DNA of 64,000 nt from Azotobacter vinelandii CA (GTDB taxonomy: Bacteria > Pseudomonadota > Gammaproteobacteria > Pseudomonadales > Pseudomonadaceae): assembly GCF_000380335.1 (NCBI RefSeq), contig NC_021149.1:3710501-3774500 (forward strand). The letters are read 5' to 3'. Positions 7,907 to 17,564 of the stretch are shown in pieces (position 1 is the first letter of the stretch; the number at the start of each line of letters is the position of its first letter). The notes beneath the pieces were generated by a model. It saw only the letters and a program-made list of their open reading frames with translations. It did not search any database and was not told the origin of the DNA. The translations under genes were made by a program, and so were the position numbers.

Positions 7907-9790
7907 ATGTCCCTCCTCACCTGGCTCGGCCGGAAGTCGGCCGAACCCACGTCAGAAGCGCCTTCGCAGGGCTTCCACTCGCCGGCCCGCGCCGCCGTCC
8001 TCTTCGACACCCCGCGCCGCCAGCACCTGCTGGAGAACATCGGGCGCCGCGCTTCGCTGTCCCGCCAGCAGTTCGACGCACTCTACCGCCAGCCGCTGGA
8101 GCGCTTCGCCGAGCTGGTCCAGTTGCTCCCCGCCTCGGAGAACCATCACCACGCCCATCTCGGCGGTCTGCTGGACCACGGCCTGGAGATCGTGGCCTAT
8201 GCCCTGAAGATCCGGCAGACCTACCTCCTGCCGATCGGCGCGCCGCCGGAATCCCAGTCCGCCCAGGCCGAGGCCTGGTCCGCGGCCGCCGCCTACGGTG
8301 CACTGCTGCACGACCTCGGCAAGGTCGCCGTCGACGTGCAGGTCGAGCTGCAGGGCGGTACGGCCTGGCATCCCTGGCATGGCCCCATTACCCGGCCCTA
8401 CCGCTTCCGCTACGTGAAAGGCCGCGAGTACCCACTCCACGGCGCGGCCTCGGCGCTGCTCTACGCGCAGATCCTCGACCGGAACATCCTGGACTGGCTC
8501 AGTGGCTTTCCCGAGCCCTGGAGACTGCTGATCTACGCCCTGGCCGGGCAGTACGAGCACGCCGGCATCCTCGGCGAGATCGTGGTCAAGGCCGACCAGG
8601 CTTCCGTCGCGCAAGCGTTGGGCGGCAATCCCGAGCGGGCCCTGGCGGCGCCCAAGCAGTCGTTGCAGCGTCAACTGGCCGAAGGCCTGCGCTACCTGGT
8701 GCGGGAGAAGTTCAAGCTGAACCAGCCCGATGGCCCTGCCGATGGCTGGCTGGCCCAGGATGCCTTGTGGCTGGTGAGCAAGCCGGCGTCCGACCAGTTG
8801 CGAGCACATTTGCTGGCCCAGGGGATCGAGGGCGTACCCGGCTCGAACGCCCCGTTCTTCAACATGCTGCAGGACCAGGCAATCATCCAGACCAACGCCC
8901 AGGACAAGGCGATCTGGCGGGCGACGATCGACAACGGCCGTGGCTGGCGGAATACCTTCACCCTGCTGAAGATCGCCCCGGCGCTGGTCTGGCCAGACCC
9001 GAAAGACCGGCCCGATGCCTATGCCGGAAGTCTCACGCTGGAGCAGGACGAGGGCGCCGCCGCCCCTGCGGCCGAAACGGTCTGCCCGGTTCCGGATGAG
9101 CCCATCGCCGCCGGCGCGCAGCAGCCCTGCCCGCCCGAATCCCTGGCTCCGCCCCCCCGCAAGGCCGTGCAGCCGGCGCCGGCCGAGGCCTCGAGGATCG
9201 GCACCGCCGAGGTGGACGAGCTATTGTCGCTTTACAGTAATATCACTATGCCACTAGAGGAGTTAAACACTCGCCCCGGCCCCACGGCGGCCCCTCCCGC
9301 GATCACGCTGGAGCAGGCTCAAGATCCTTCCGAGACCCCCGTCGGGTCTCCCGCACCTGAATACACGACCACGATGTCTACCAGTAGCGACACGCTGGGA
9401 CAGGGATTCATTGCCTGGCTGAAAGCAGGAATCACATCCCGCCGCATGATCATCAACGACGCGAAGGCCCTGGTTCATACGGTTGACGGCACGGCGATGC
9501 TGGTCACCCCGGAAATCTTCAAGCGCTACGTCAGGGAACACCCGGAACTGGAACAGCAAGCCAGGACGCGGGACAGCGAGGCCTGGCAGCTCGTGCAACG
9601 CGCCTTCGAGAAACAGAAACTGCACCGCAAGACGCCGAAGAGCTTGAACATCTGGACATGCACGGTCGTCGGGCCGCGCAGATCGACGCAACTGCGCGGC
9701 TACCTCCTGAGAGATCCGCGAACCGTCTTCAACGAGGTGCCGTTCGACAATCCCAGCCTGTCGCTGGCGACCGGGGAGGCAGTGGAATGA
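7907..9790 (+). CDS. traI: Conjugative relaxase, MOBH family (TraI_2 type)
   Basis: About 627 residues. The N-terminal TraI_2 domain carries the metal-binding HD-type motifs HHHAHLGGLLDHGLE and LLHDLGKVAVD, which define the MOBH relaxases that nick oriT and pilot ICE transfer. A proline-rich linker with VCPVPDEP and QQPCPPESLAPPP follows, then the conserved TraI_2 C-terminal domain (GFIAWLKAGITSRRMIINDA... KSLNIWTCTVVGPR). The ATG at 7907 has a GGAG site; another ATG lies at 7895. Its stop overlaps the integrase start (ATGA at 9787). A relaxase next to the integrase is the layout I know from pKLC102/PAPI-1/PFGI-1-type islands. Confidence 0.92.
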   Translation: MSLLTWLGRKSAEPTSEAPSQGFHSPARAAVLFDTPRRQHLLENIGRRASLSRQQFDALYRQPLERFAELVQLLPASENHHHAHLGGLLDHGLEIVAYALKIRQTYLLPIGAPPESQSAQAEAWSAAAAYGALLHDLGKVAVDVQVELQGGTAWHPWHGPITRPYRFRYVKGREYPLHGAASALLYAQILDRNILDWLSGFPEPWRLLIYALAGQYEHAGILGEIVVKADQASVAQALGGNPERALAAPKQSLQRQLAEGLRYLVREKFKLNQPDGPADGWLAQDALWLVSKPASDQLRAHLLAQGIEGVPGSNAPFFNMLQDQAIIQTNAQDKAIWRATIDNGRGWRNTFTLLKIAPALVWPDPKDRPDAYAGSLTLEQDEGAAAPAAETVCPVPDEPIAAGAQQPCPPESLAPPPRKAVQPAPAEASRIGTAEVDELLSLYSNITMPLEELNTRPGPTAAPPAITLEQAQDPSETPVGSPAPEYTTTMSTSSDTLGQGFIAWLKAGITSRRMIINDAKALVHTVDGTAMLVTPEIFKRYVREHPELEQQARTRDSEAWQLVQRAFEKQKLHRKTPKSLNIWTCTVVGPRRSTQLRGYLLRDPRTVFNEVPFDNPSLSLATGEAVE

Positions 9791-11034
9791 CGCCCCAGGA
9801 ACTCGCCCAGGCGTATATTGACGACCACGAGCTGCGACCCGCCAGCAAGACGATCTATCGGGCGGCGACGAAAGCGCTCACCCGGCACTTCGGCACGACG
9901 ATCGACGTGCAGACGATCGATCGGCGGAGCATCCTGTCCTGGCGCAGCAAGGTTCTCGCGAAGGGCCTGGCGAAACGTAGCTGGAACACCTACTCCACCC
10001 ACCTCAGGACTATCTGGGGATATGCCATCGAGTATGGCCTGCTCCCCCAGCAGCCCAACCCGTTCAAGAAAACCGCCGTTCGCCCACCCAAGCGGGCGAG
10101 CAAGACGGTCGCCAGCGATGCGATCCATCGCGCCAGGCGCTGGCTCGACAGCCTGGTGGACGAAGAGCGCTGTACCGGCAGGCGCAGCAAAATCACCCCC
10201 GCCTGGTTCTGGCTGGCCACCTTCGAGATGTTCTACTACACGGGCATCCGCCTGAATGCCCTGCTCTGCCTGCGCGTGCAGGACGTAGACTGGGACAGGC
10301 AACTGATCCTGATCCGCGGCGATACGGAAAAGACCCACCGGGAGTACCAGGTGCCGATCGTCGAGGGCCTGGCGCCGCATATCAGGGAGCTCCTGGACGA
10401 GGCGAAGCGTGCCGGCTTCGTGCCGACGGACCAGCTATTCAATGTCAACCGCTTCAGCCGGCACTACCGGCGCTCGGAGATGAATACCGACCAAGTCGAG
10501 GCGATGTACCGCAAGCTGATCGAGAAGATCGGCGTGCGCATGACGCCCCACCGCTTCAGGCACACCCTGGCCTCCGACCTCATGCGGCAGCCGGAGCGGA
10601 ACATCCACCTGACCAAGAGCCTGCTGAACCACTCGAACATCGCCACCACGATGGGCTATATCGAGGTGGACTATGACCACATGCGCGAGGTCCTGCACGA
10701 GCGTAGTCTGCAACGGAACGCCGCGCCGTTCGTGCGCTGCGAGGATGCCAGCGGCGCCCCGCCGCGAGACCGGGCGAGCGCGCCGCGTCTCCTCGAACAG
10801 CGCGAGCAGCGGATCGTCCTGCAGGTGGAAGGTGTCGGCGGGGCACCGTGCGAGCTGACGCTGCGGCTTCTCGCCGCGCCGGCGGGAGAGATGGTCCCCT
10901 CGCCCCCGGCGGAGCTCTTCGAGCCCAGCGTGATCTTCACCCTGATGAGCAATCGACCCGGTACCAGCACTCTCGGGAAAGCCGTCCCTGGGCGCGGCCA
11001 AACGTCGCGGCTCACGGCGAAAGCCTCTCCATAG
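9787..11034 (+). CDS. Tyrosine recombinase (island integrase)
   Basis: About 415 residues from the ATG at 9787, chosen because it overlaps the relaxase stop as ATGA; the open frame extends further upstream inside traI. An N-terminal core-binding SAM-like domain (MTPQELAQAYIDDHELRPAS, SWNTYSTHLRTIWGYAIEYG) leads to the catalytic domain: Arg in YYTGIRLNALL, HRFRH, the second His in LLNHSNIATT and Tyr in MGYIEVD. All catalytic residues are present. About 70 C-terminal residues after the Tyr have no recognised function. It points toward the 3' end of tRNA-Lys 370 bases downstream, its likely attachment site. Confidence 0.93.
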   Translation: MTPQELAQAYIDDHELRPASKTIYRAATKALTRHFGTTIDVQTIDRRSILSWRSKVLAKGLAKRSWNTYSTHLRTIWGYAIEYGLLPQQPNPFKKTAVRPPKRASKTVASDAIHRARRWLDSLVDEERCTGRRSKITPAWFWLATFEMFYYTGIRLNALLCLRVQDVDWDRQLILIRGDTEKTHREYQVPIVEGLAPHIRELLDEAKRAGFVPTDQLFNVNRFSRHYRRSEMNTDQVEAMYRKLIEKIGVRMTPHRFRHTLASDLMRQPERNIHLTKSLLNHSNIATTMGYIEVDYDHMREVLHERSLQRNAAPFVRCEDASGAPPRDRASAPRLLEQREQRIVLQVEGVGGAPCELTLRLLAAPAGEMVPSPPAELFEPSVIFTLMSNRPGTSTLGKAVPGRGQTSRLTAKASP

Positions 11035-11401
11035 CCCCTACCGCCCAGCAGGCGGCAAACAGCCGCCGGGGAATATCGGCTTCGAACTCATCGAGGCAGT
11101 GGGGGGACGGTGGCTCCGGCTGGCCCGAAGTGGAATACCGGGCCTCTGGCTGCGCGCTCCTGGAGGGATCAGATCCCCTGCAGCCCTGCTGCGTCGGGGA
11201 GGAATTCGCACGCCTGATGCCTGGCCCTGGGGCGATAGAAACAGGAAAATCCCATCTGGACAGCCAGATAGGTACGCTGTTTCATATTGACATCATTCCA
11301 AAGGTGGGCCTAATGTTCGGCCCCAGACGGCTGCAAGACTGGAAAACTGGCCGGTGAGCCCTCTTCCCAATCCGATCACGTATAACCATGCCGAATAGAA
11401 A
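11035..11401. other. Gene-free stretch between integrase and tRNA-Lys
   Basis: 367 bases. Short plus-strand frames here continue from shadow frames inside the integrase and look non-coding. The stretch next to the tRNA would be expected to contain integrase arm sites and the attachment core. I see no clear direct repeats or terminator hairpin. Confidence 0.45.
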
Positions 11402-11477
11402 TGGTGGGTCGTGTAGGATTCGAACCTACGACCAATTGGTTAAAAGCCAACTGCTCTACCGACTGAGCTAACGACCC
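11402..11477 (-). tRNA. tRNA-Lys (anticodon TTT)
   Basis: 76 bases including an encoded CCA. It starts GGGTCGTTAGCTCAGTCGG and has the anticodon loop CTTTTAA, the T-loop GGTTCGAATCC and the acceptor closing CGACCC-A-CCA. All four arms pair. Its 3' end faces the island integrase, so the island probably integrated by recombination at this end and kept the tRNA intact. Confidence 0.97.
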
Positions 11478-11536
11478 AACGCGGAACGCATGATACTGAT
11501 TTATCTCAGAATTTCAACACCTAAATCCGATAAAGC

Positions 11537-12211
11537 TCACCCATAGCGCGTGGGATCGGTAACGCCTGCTGTAGCAAAGCCAGCCGCCCGCAAGCGACAG
11601 GAATCGCATCGGCCACAGGCACGCCCCTCCTCGTCGGCCTGATAGCAGGACACAGTCAATCCATAATCGACTCCATGGCGCAAACCGGCGCGAATGATTT
11701 CGTCTTTGCCAAGGTTCTGCAAAGGAGCCCGGATACGGAAGCCCTGCCCTTCCACCCCAGCCTTGGTCGCCAGATTGGCCATCCGCTCGAACGCCTCGAT
11801 GAATGCAGGGCGGCAATCCGGATAGCCGGAGTAGTCCACCGCGTTGACGCCAATGAAGATGTCTCGTGCACCCAACACCTCGGCCCAGCCCAGCGCCAGC
11901 GCGAGAAACACCGTATTGCGCGCCGGCACATAGGTGACCGGGATGCCCTCGCAAGGGGATTCCGGTACCGCAATGGCAGGATCGGTCAGTGCCGACCCGC
12001 CGATTCCGCCCAGATCCAGCCCGATCACCTTGTGCTCCACCATACCGAGTTGCCGGGCCACCCGTTCGGCGGCCCTCAACTCGGCTCGGTGACGCTGGCC
12101 ATAATCGAAGCTCATGCTGTAGCAGGCATAGCCCTCGGTCTTGGCCAGAGCAGCCACGGTAGCGGAATCGAGACCGCCGGACAGCAGGATGACCGCTTTT
12201 TTCTCGTTCAT
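11537..12211 (-). CDS. queC: 7-cyano-7-deazaguanine synthase QueC
   Basis: 224 residues. It converts 7-carboxy-7-deazaguanine, ammonia and ATP to preQ0 in queuosine synthesis. The ATP pyrophosphatase loop SGGLDS lies at residues 11-16 and FDYGQRH near 39-45. The C-terminal Zn site is [18 protein letters not shown]. The start was chosen at [13 protein letters not shown] (12211); upstream codons in frame are not conserved. It follows queE closely (59 bases), so the two form a preQ0 operon that ends next to tRNA-Lys. Confidence 0.97.
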   Translation of the reverse strand: MNEKKAVILLSGGLDSATVAALAKTEGYACYSMSFDYGQRHRAELRAAERVARQLGMVEHKVIGLDLGGIGGSALTDPAIAVPESPCEGIPVTYVPARNTVFLALALGWAEVLGARDIFIGVNAVDYSGYPDCRPAFIEAFERMANLATKAGVEGQGFRIRAPLQNLGKDEIIRAGLRHGVDYGLTVSCYQADEEGRACGRCDSCRLRAAGFATAGVTDPTRYG

Positions 12212-12270
12212 TCGTATCGCCTCGCTAGGACTTGCAGGACCGGCAAAAATCGGCTGACGAAACGGATCGC

Positions 12271-12918
12271 TCAGCGCCCCCGGGCATCGTTCCAGAGGAT
12301 CTTGTGCAACTGCAGCTGCAGGCGAACCGGCAGGTTGTCGGCGACGATCCAGTCCGCCAGTTCCCGTCCTTCCAGTTGGCCGTGACTGGGCGAGAACAGT
12401 ACCTCCCCGACACGCTCGTCCAGTCGATATTCGATCAGCTTGGAAACTGCCCACTCATAGTCCTGGCGGGAGCACAGCACGAATTTCATCTGGTCGTTGC
12501 GCGTCAGCAGGGTCATGTTCGCATAGCGATTGCGGGCGACCTCTCCCGAGTCCGGGGTTTTCAGATCGAGCACCCGACTCACTCGGCAGTCCACAGCTGA
12601 AATGTCGAAGGCCCCACTGGTCTCCAGGGAGACTTCATAACCGGCATCGCACAGCAGACGCAGAAGTTCGATGCTATTCGGCTGAGCCAAGGGTTCACCG
12701 CCGGTGACGCATACATAGCGTGGGCCATAGCTGGCCACGCGTTCGAGAATCACGGACAGGGGTAGGACCGCCCCGCCACTGAAAGCGTAGGCCGTGTCGC
12801 AATAGCCACAGCGCAGGGGACAGCCAGTGAGGCGCACGAATACCGTCGGCAAGCCGGCAGTACGCGTCTCCCCCTGCAACGAGTGGAAGATTTCGGTAAT
12901 TCGCAGGGTTTCTTGCAT
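12271..12918 (-). CDS. queE: 7-carboxy-7-deazaguanine synthase QueE
   Basis: 215 residues. A radical SAM enzyme that rearranges 6-carboxytetrahydropterin to 7-carboxy-7-deazaguanine. The cluster-binding motif CPLRCGYC near residues 31-38 is of the CxxxCxxC type, followed by VCVTGGEPL for SAM binding. The start is placed at [17 protein letters not shown]; 29 upstream residues in frame lack conservation. It lies between cpoB and queC on the same strand. Confidence 0.97.
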   Translation of the reverse strand: MQETLRITEIFHSLQGETRTAGLPTVFVRLTGCPLRCGYCDTAYAFSGGAVLPLSVILERVASYGPRYVCVTGGEPLAQPNSIELLRLLCDAGYEVSLETSGAFDISAVDCRVSRVLDLKTPDSGEVARNRYANMTLLTRNDQMKFVLCSRQDYEWAVSKLIEYRLDERVGEVLFSPSHGQLEGRELADWIVADNLPVRLQLQLHKILWNDARGR

Positions 12919-13026
12919 ATGAGCCACGGGCGTGACGGCGAAACAGGCCATCCGCCTCCGTTGCGGGAAACAGGGTGTGAATTCTAACGAAAAAAACCGC
13001 GCCAAGCGCGGGTCTCGCGGAGGAAC

Positions 13027-13848
13027 TCAGCGCATGGTCTGCAGATCGCGCTGAGCCAACTGGGCTGCCGAAGTGCCGGGATACTGGGCGATGACCTGCT
13101 GCAAGGCTGATTTCGCCTTCTCCGTATTGCCCAGGCGGCGTTCGACGTCCGCCAGCTTGTACAGAGAGTCGGGCACCTTGGAATGCTTCGGATAGTTCTG
13201 GCTGACCCGTGCGAAAGCCTGGCCGGCTCCCTGTAGATCGCCCTTGGCCAGATTCACTTCACCCAACCAATACTGCGCATTGCCAGCATACTGACTGTTG
13301 GGATATTTGTGCAGGAAGGCCGTGAACGCCTGGCTGGCCTTCTCGAAATCCTTGGTCTTGATCAGGTCGAAAGCTGCGTCGTAATACAGCTTTTCCTTTT
13401 CCGGATCGGCCGGCCCACTGCTCGCCGGAACTTGGCCGGCCGCAGGCGGAACAGAGGCTGCGCTGGCAGCCCCGACAGCGCCAGCAGGAGCCTGCTGCGG
13501 GGAAGGAGAGCCTGCCCCCCCTGACAAACGGCCGTCGAGTTCCTTGTAGCGATCCAGGCTTTCCTGCTTCAACTGGCGGATCTCGTACTGCTGCTCCTCG
13601 ACCATGCCGCGCAGACGCGACACTTCGTCCTGCAACTGCTGCAATTGCAGGAACAGCTCGCCCTGTGCCGAGGTCGGTGTAGTCATCGCCCCCCCGGCAT
13701 ACGCACCGCTCGCATCCTGTATCTTCTGTGGGTAACCGTTACTGGCATAACCGTAACCGGCGGAATTATCCACAACGGGAACCCCGGCCCAAGCCGCAAG
13801 CGGCAGGCCGAGCGCCAACAGGGAGATGATGCGGCGGTACTGGTTCAT
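13027..13848 (-). CDS. cpoB: Cell division coordinator CpoB (YbgF)
   Basis: 273 residues. A periplasmic protein that links Tol-Pal with PBP1B during septal peptidoglycan synthesis. A signal peptide (residues 1-21, cleavage after AWA) leads to a trimerising coiled coil (GELFLQLQQLQDEVSRLRGM, EEQQYEIRQLKQESLD), a Pro/Ala-rich linker, and TPR repeats from about residue 150 (LYYDAAFDLIKTKDFEKASQ; AQYWLGEVNLAKGDLQGAGQ). It is the last gene of the tol-pal group, 6 bases after pal. Confidence 0.95.
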   Translation of the reverse strand: MNQYRRIISLLALGLPLAAWAGVPVVDNSAGYGYASNGYPQKIQDASGAYAGGAMTTPTSAQGELFLQLQQLQDEVSRLRGMVEEQQYEIRQLKQESLDRYKELDGRLSGGAGSPSPQQAPAGAVGAASAASVPPAAGQVPASSGPADPEKEKLYYDAAFDLIKTKDFEKASQAFTAFLHKYPNSQYAGNAQYWLGEVNLAKGDLQGAGQAFARVSQNYPKHSKVPDSLYKLADVERRLGNTEKAKSALQQVIAQYPGTSAAQLAQRDLQTMR

Positions 13849-13854
13849 GGCGAA

Positions 13855-14394
13855 TTACTTGCGCAGTTCGACGCGACGGTTCTGAGCCCAGGACTGCTCG
13901 TCGGCACCACCGGCGACGGGACGCTCCTCACCGTAGGAAACCAGTTCCAACTGGGCCGGAGAGACGCCCTGCAGTACCAGATAGCGCTGGACGGCCTTGG
14001 CGCGGCGCTCACCCAGAGCCATGTTGTACTCTCGGGTGCCACGCTCGTCGGTATGGCCTTCCAGCACGACGCGGGCACCATTACCCTTCAGATCGCGAGC
14101 ATGCACATCCAGGGCGCGCATGGCTTCCGGCTTCAGATCGGAACTGTCGTATTCGAAGTAGAACGTGGTGATTGCGCGCAGCGCAGCTTCGTCGCTACCC
14201 ATGCCACTATCGTAAGAAGAACCGGAACCGGAACCGTAGCCAGAGGTATTGGCGCCGTAGCCTGCATTCGGATCAACGCCGCCATTGGCGTCAGCGCCTT
14301 CCCCGGAAGCGTCGCCGCCCTTGGAAGAACAGCCAACGGCAACCGCCATGGCCAGAGCCAGTGCAGCGAATTTACCGAATTTCAGCATTTGCAT
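13855..14394 (-). CDS. pal: Peptidoglycan-associated lipoprotein Pal
   Basis: 179 residues. An outer-membrane lipoprotein that anchors the Tol system to peptidoglycan. A lipoprotein signal ends in VAVGC with the lipidated Cys at residue 22. A Gly/Ser-rich linker ([20 protein letters not shown]) follows, then the OmpA-like domain ([40 protein letters not shown]). The ATG at 14394 has a GGAG site seven bases upstream; a second Met two codons in is possible. It is downstream of tolB in the usual order. Confidence 0.97.
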   Translation of the reverse strand: MQMLKFGKFAALALAMAVAVGCSSKGGDASGEGADANGGVDPNAGYGANTSGYGSGSGSSYDSGMGSDEAALRAITTFYFEYDSSDLKPEAMRALDVHARDLKGNGARVVLEGHTDERGTREYNMALGERRAKAVQRYLVLQGVSPAQLELVSYGEERPVAGGADEQSWAQNRRVELRK

Positions 14395-14453
14395 GATGGA
14401 ACTCCTAAAGGAAGCTCAGGTGTTGTGTAAGGTTGTTGGTTTGGAATTTGCTA

Positions 14454-15746
14454 TCACTTCAGGTAGGGAGACCAAGACGGCTCGCGAACCTCGCCTTGCG
14501 CGGTAGGAAGCGGGAGCCTGACCCTGCCGTTGATCGAGGCGAGCATCAAGACTCCCCTTCCCTGATGACGGGTGGCGTAGATTAGCATGGTGCCATTGGG
14601 CGCGACAGTGGGCGACTCGTCCAGACTGGTGTCCGACAATACCCGCAGAGTACCACGTTGGAGGTCCTGGGCCGCCACCTTGAAGTTGGTGTAGCCATCC
14701 TGCCGGTGGATCATCACCAGGGTCTTCTCGTCGGCCGACAGTTTCGGGTTGGCATTGTAGTTACCCACGAAGCTCACCCGCTCCGCCCCTCCACCGATGG
14801 TCTGCCGATAGATCTGCGGCTTGCCGGCCCGGTCGGAGGTGAAATAGAGCGTCTGGCCATCGGCGCCCCAGAAAGGCTCGGTATCTATGCCGAAGTGGTT
14901 GGTGACCCGCTGCAACTGCCGGCTGGCCAGGTTCATCACGTAGATTTCCGGATTGCCGTCCTTGGACAGCACGAAGGCCAGGCGGGAACCATCCGGCGAG
15001 AAGGCCGGCGCACCGTTGAGTCCTTCGAAATTGGTGATCTGTTCGCGGCGACCGGTATCGATATGCTGAATGAAGATGCGCGGACGCTTCTGCTCGAAGG
15101 AAACATAGGCGATGCGTCGGCCATCGGGCGCAAAGCGCGGCGACAGGATCGGCTCGCGGGATTGCAACAGGATCACGGCCCGAGCACCGTCGTAGTCGGC
15201 TCGTTGCAAGGTATAGCGGGTGCCGCCGCCCATGCGCTCGGCGGTGACATAGAGCAGTCGGGTGGAAAAGGCTCCCTTGATGCCGGTGAGCTTCTCGAAC
15301 GCCTGGTCGGCGATATAGTGGGCCATGTCGCGTACCTGGTCGCCACTGCCGCTGACGGAGCCGGCCAGCACCTGCTGCTCGGTGGCCACGTTCATCAGCG
15401 CATACTGCACCTGCAGGCGCCCGCCGGCAGGAACTATGTTGCCGACCAGCACATACTGGGCACCCAATGCATTCCAGTCGCGATAGATGATCTCGCCCGG
15501 GCCGGTCGGCTGGCTGATCATGTTCTGCCGGGGAATCGGCTCGAAGACACCCGAATTGCGCAGGTCGTTGCCGACGATCTCGGCCATGTCGTCGCTCATC
15601 ACGCTACCGCCCTGCCAACCGAAGGGCACCACGGCGATAGGCGTGGCACGCGCGGTACCGCTGGTCACCACCAACGGATCGGCCGCCTGGGCAATGCCGG
15701 CCAACAAGGCCAATCCGAACAGGGCGAGACGAATCAGGGTATTCAC
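14454..15746 (-). CDS. tolB: Tol-Pal system protein TolB
   Basis: 430 residues. A periplasmic beta-propeller that binds Pal and colicins. A cleavable signal ([21 protein letters not shown]) precedes the TolB N-terminal domain ([20 protein letters not shown]), then WD40-like PD40 repeats ([60 protein letters not shown]). The start overlaps the tolA stop by 4 bases, indicating coupled translation. Confidence 0.97.
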   Translation of the reverse strand: MNTLIRLALFGLALLAGIAQAADPLVVTSGTARATPIAVVPFGWQGGSVMSDDMAEIVGNDLRNSGVFEPIPRQNMISQPTGPGEIIYRDWNALGAQYVLVGNIVPAGGRLQVQYALMNVATEQQVLAGSVSGSGDQVRDMAHYIADQAFEKLTGIKGAFSTRLLYVTAERMGGGTRYTLQRADYDGARAVILLQSREPILSPRFAPDGRRIAYVSFEQKRPRIFIQHIDTGRREQITNFEGLNGAPAFSPDGSRLAFVLSKDGNPEIYVMNLASRQLQRVTNHFGIDTEPFWGADGQTLYFTSDRAGKPQIYRQTIGGGAERVSFVGNYNANPKLSADEKTLVMIHRQDGYTNFKVAAQDLQRGTLRVLSDTSLDESPTVAPNGTMLIYATRHQGRGVLMLASINGRVRLPLPTAQGEVREPSWSPYLK

Positions 15747-17101
15747 AGATCCAAATCCTCAGGTTTGAAAATCATGCGCCGCTGTCGATAGTTCCGATCG
15801 AAAGTGGCGCGATCCAATTGCTGCAACTCAGGGATTCTGCCCACGTTGCGTACCGCGGCGACGGCTGAGTTGTCGAAAGGCGCATCCCCACTGGAACGGG
15901 TTACCCGAGCGCTGGTTATGGTGCCATCCGGCAACATCTGGATCAGCACCTCCACGCTCATTCCATTGCGGGCCGATGGCGGCCTGCGCCATTGCTGGCT
16001 GACCAGACTGACGATCAGGTCATCGAAGCTGCCGGCGACCTGATTGCCCCGGCTCTCGGCCAGCGCCTGCTGCCGCTCCGTGTTGTCGGACAGCAGCTCG
16101 GCCAGAGCCTGGGCCTTCTTGTCTTCGGCGGCCTTGCGCGCGGCTTCGGCGGCGGCTTTCTTCTTGGCCTCCTCGGCGGCCTTTTTCTTCGCGTCTTCAG
16201 CGGCCTTCTTCTTCGCCTCTTCGGCCGCTTTCTGCTTGGCCGCCTCCTCGGCAGCTTTCTTCTTCGCCTCTTCGGCGGCCTTCTGCTTGGCCACTTCCTC
16301 GGCGGCCTTTTTCTTCGCTTCCTCGGCAGCCTTCTGCTTGGCAGCCTCCTGGGCGGCCTTCTTCGCGTCTTCGGCGGCCTTCTGCTTGGCCGCTGCCTCG
16401 GCAGCTTTCTTCTTCGCCTCTTCGGCAGCCTTCTGCTTGGCCGCTTCCTCGGCGGCCTTTTTCTTCGCTTCCTCGGCGGCCTTCTGCCTCGCTGCCTCCT
16501 CGGTGGACTTTTTCTTCGCCTCTTCGGCAGCCTTCTGCTTGGCCGCCTCCGCGGCGACCTTTTTCTTCGCGTCTTCGGCGGCCTTCTGCTTGGCGACTTC
16601 CTCGGCGGCCTTCTTCGCGTCTTCAGCGGTCTTCTGCTTGGCGGCAGCCTCGACTGCCTTCTTCGCCTCTTCGGCCGCCTTCTGCCTGGCCGTTTCTTCG
16701 GCAGCCTTCTTCGCCTCTTCGCTGGCCTTCTGCCTGGACGCCTCTTCGGCGGCCCGCTTATCCGCTTCCGCCCTTCGAGCCTCCTCGGCTTTCCTTTGTT
16801 CCGCCGCCTTGGCCATGGCCACCTGCTGTTCGTTCTTCTTCTGCTCCATCTGCTCGACCTCATATTGGCGAGCAGCGGTCTTCTTCGCCTCTCCGGCGAT
16901 TTTCTGGTTGGTCTGGGTAGTCGCCTGGCTTTGCGACTTCATCTGGTAGAGCGTGGCCTGGATGATCGGTCTGGCCGGCGGCATTTCCGGCGCCATGGAG
17001 AAGCTGACGAACAGCATGGCGAAGACGAGCAGGTGCAGACCGACCGCCAGCACGGCCGGCCAGAAATAACTTTCCGAGGGAGAGCGCTCGCGCCGTTGCA
17101 T
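15743..17101 (-). CDS. tolA: Tol-Pal energy-transducing protein TolA
   Basis: 452 residues. An inner-membrane protein that spans the periplasm and connects TolQR with Pal and TolB. One N-terminal transmembrane helix ([20 protein letters not shown]) leads to a very long Ala/Lys/Glu helix, residues about 70-330, built of repeats such as [17 protein letters not shown]. The C-terminal globular domain runs from [16 protein letters not shown] to the end. The length is at the upper end for the family because of the repeat helix. The strand opposite the helix also contains long open frames, which are artefacts of the repeat. Confidence 0.96.
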   Translation of the reverse strand: MQRRERSPSESYFWPAVLAVGLHLLVFAMLFVSFSMAPEMPPARPIIQATLYQMKSQSQATTQTNQKIAGEAKKTAARQYEVEQMEQKKNEQQVAMAKAAEQRKAEEARRAEADKRAAEEASRQKASEEAKKAAEETARQKAAEEAKKAVEAAAKQKTAEDAKKAAEEVAKQKAAEDAKKKVAAEAAKQKAAEEAKKKSTEEAARQKAAEEAKKKAAEEAAKQKAAEEAKKKAAEAAAKQKAAEDAKKAAQEAAKQKAAEEAKKKAAEEVAKQKAAEEAKKKAAEEAAKQKAAEEAKKKAAEDAKKKAAEEAKKKAAAEAARKAAEDKKAQALAELLSDNTERQQALAESRGNQVAGSFDDLIVSLVSQQWRRPPSARNGMSVEVLIQMLPDGTITSARVTRSSGDAPFDNSAVAAVRNVGRIPELQQLDRATFDRNYRQRRMIFKPEDLDL

Positions 17102-17553
17102 CAGGGAGCCTCGGTGATCAGCCCGACATTGCCTACGTCGGCCCCTTGCAGCCCTCCCATCAGGGCCATGACCGCCCCGTAGTCGACGGACTTGTCACCG
17201 CGCACGAAGACCTGCACCTGCTTACCCTGGCTGCGGGCCTGGGCAATGATCTTGCTCACCGAATCGACCAACTCGTCCAGTTTCAGGGCGGTATCCTGAA
17301 CGGTTTCGGTGTCCACCTCGCTGCCCATGTTCCAGTAGTAGCTTTTGTCGGCCTTGACGGAGATGGTCAGTACCCGCGCGTTGTTGTCCTGCGGCAGCAC
17401 ATCGCTGGACACCTTGGGCAGATCGACCTTGACGCCCTGGTTGAGCATCGGGGCGGTCACCATGAAGATCACCAGCAGCACCAGCATCACATCGATGTAG
17501 GGCACCACGTTCATCTCGGCGACCGGCTTGCGCCTGTTGCGGATTCTCGCCAT
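17101..17553 (-). CDS. tolR: Tol-Pal proton channel subunit TolR
   Basis: 150 residues of the ExbD/TolR family. One transmembrane helix (VPYIDVMLVLLVIFMVTAPM), with Asp in YIDVML as the proton-coupling residue, is followed by a periplasmic domain. The start is placed at MARIRNRRKPVAE. An ATG 15 bases upstream (17568) overlaps the tolQ stop as ATGA and is an alternative. It overlaps tolA by one base. Confidence 0.95.
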   Translation of the reverse strand: MARIRNRRKPVAEMNVVPYIDVMLVLLVIFMVTAPMLNQGVKVDLPKVSSDVLPQDNNARVLTISVKADKSYYWNMGSEVDTETVQDTALKLDELVDSVSKIIAQARSQGKQVQVFVRGDKSVDYGAVMALMGGLQGADVGNVGLITEAP

Positions 17554-17564
17554 CAGCTGGGGCC

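Larger units (their letters stand above)
3104..11401. mobile_element. One end of an integrative/conjugative island at tRNA-Lys (partial)
   Basis: The stretch contains a MOBH relaxase, an adjacent tyrosine integrase, a toxin-antitoxin pair, a Fic protein and many small unrecognised genes, and it ends at the 3' end of a tRNA-Lys gene. This is the textbook position for pKLC102/PAPI-1-like elements. The opposite end, with the duplicated tRNA 3' sequence, is not in the window; I saw no second copy of the tRNA-Lys 3' end. Whether the rest of the transfer genes exist cannot be judged. Confidence 0.6.

Noticed and set aside
11035..11401. Second copy of the tRNA-Lys 3' end as an attachment repeat
   Set aside because: No match to the GGTTCGAATCCTACACGACC segment was found outside the tRNA itself within the window.
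16044..16949. TolA repeat region as a phase-variable microsatellite
   Set aside because: The units are long, imperfect and in frame; length changes would alter helix length but not switch the gene off.
15992..17182. Long plus-strand frames of Leu/Gly or Ala/Phe/Ser repeats
   Set aside because: They are the complement of the Ala/Lys/Glu repeat helix of TolA; composition follows from that repeat and no ribosome site is present.
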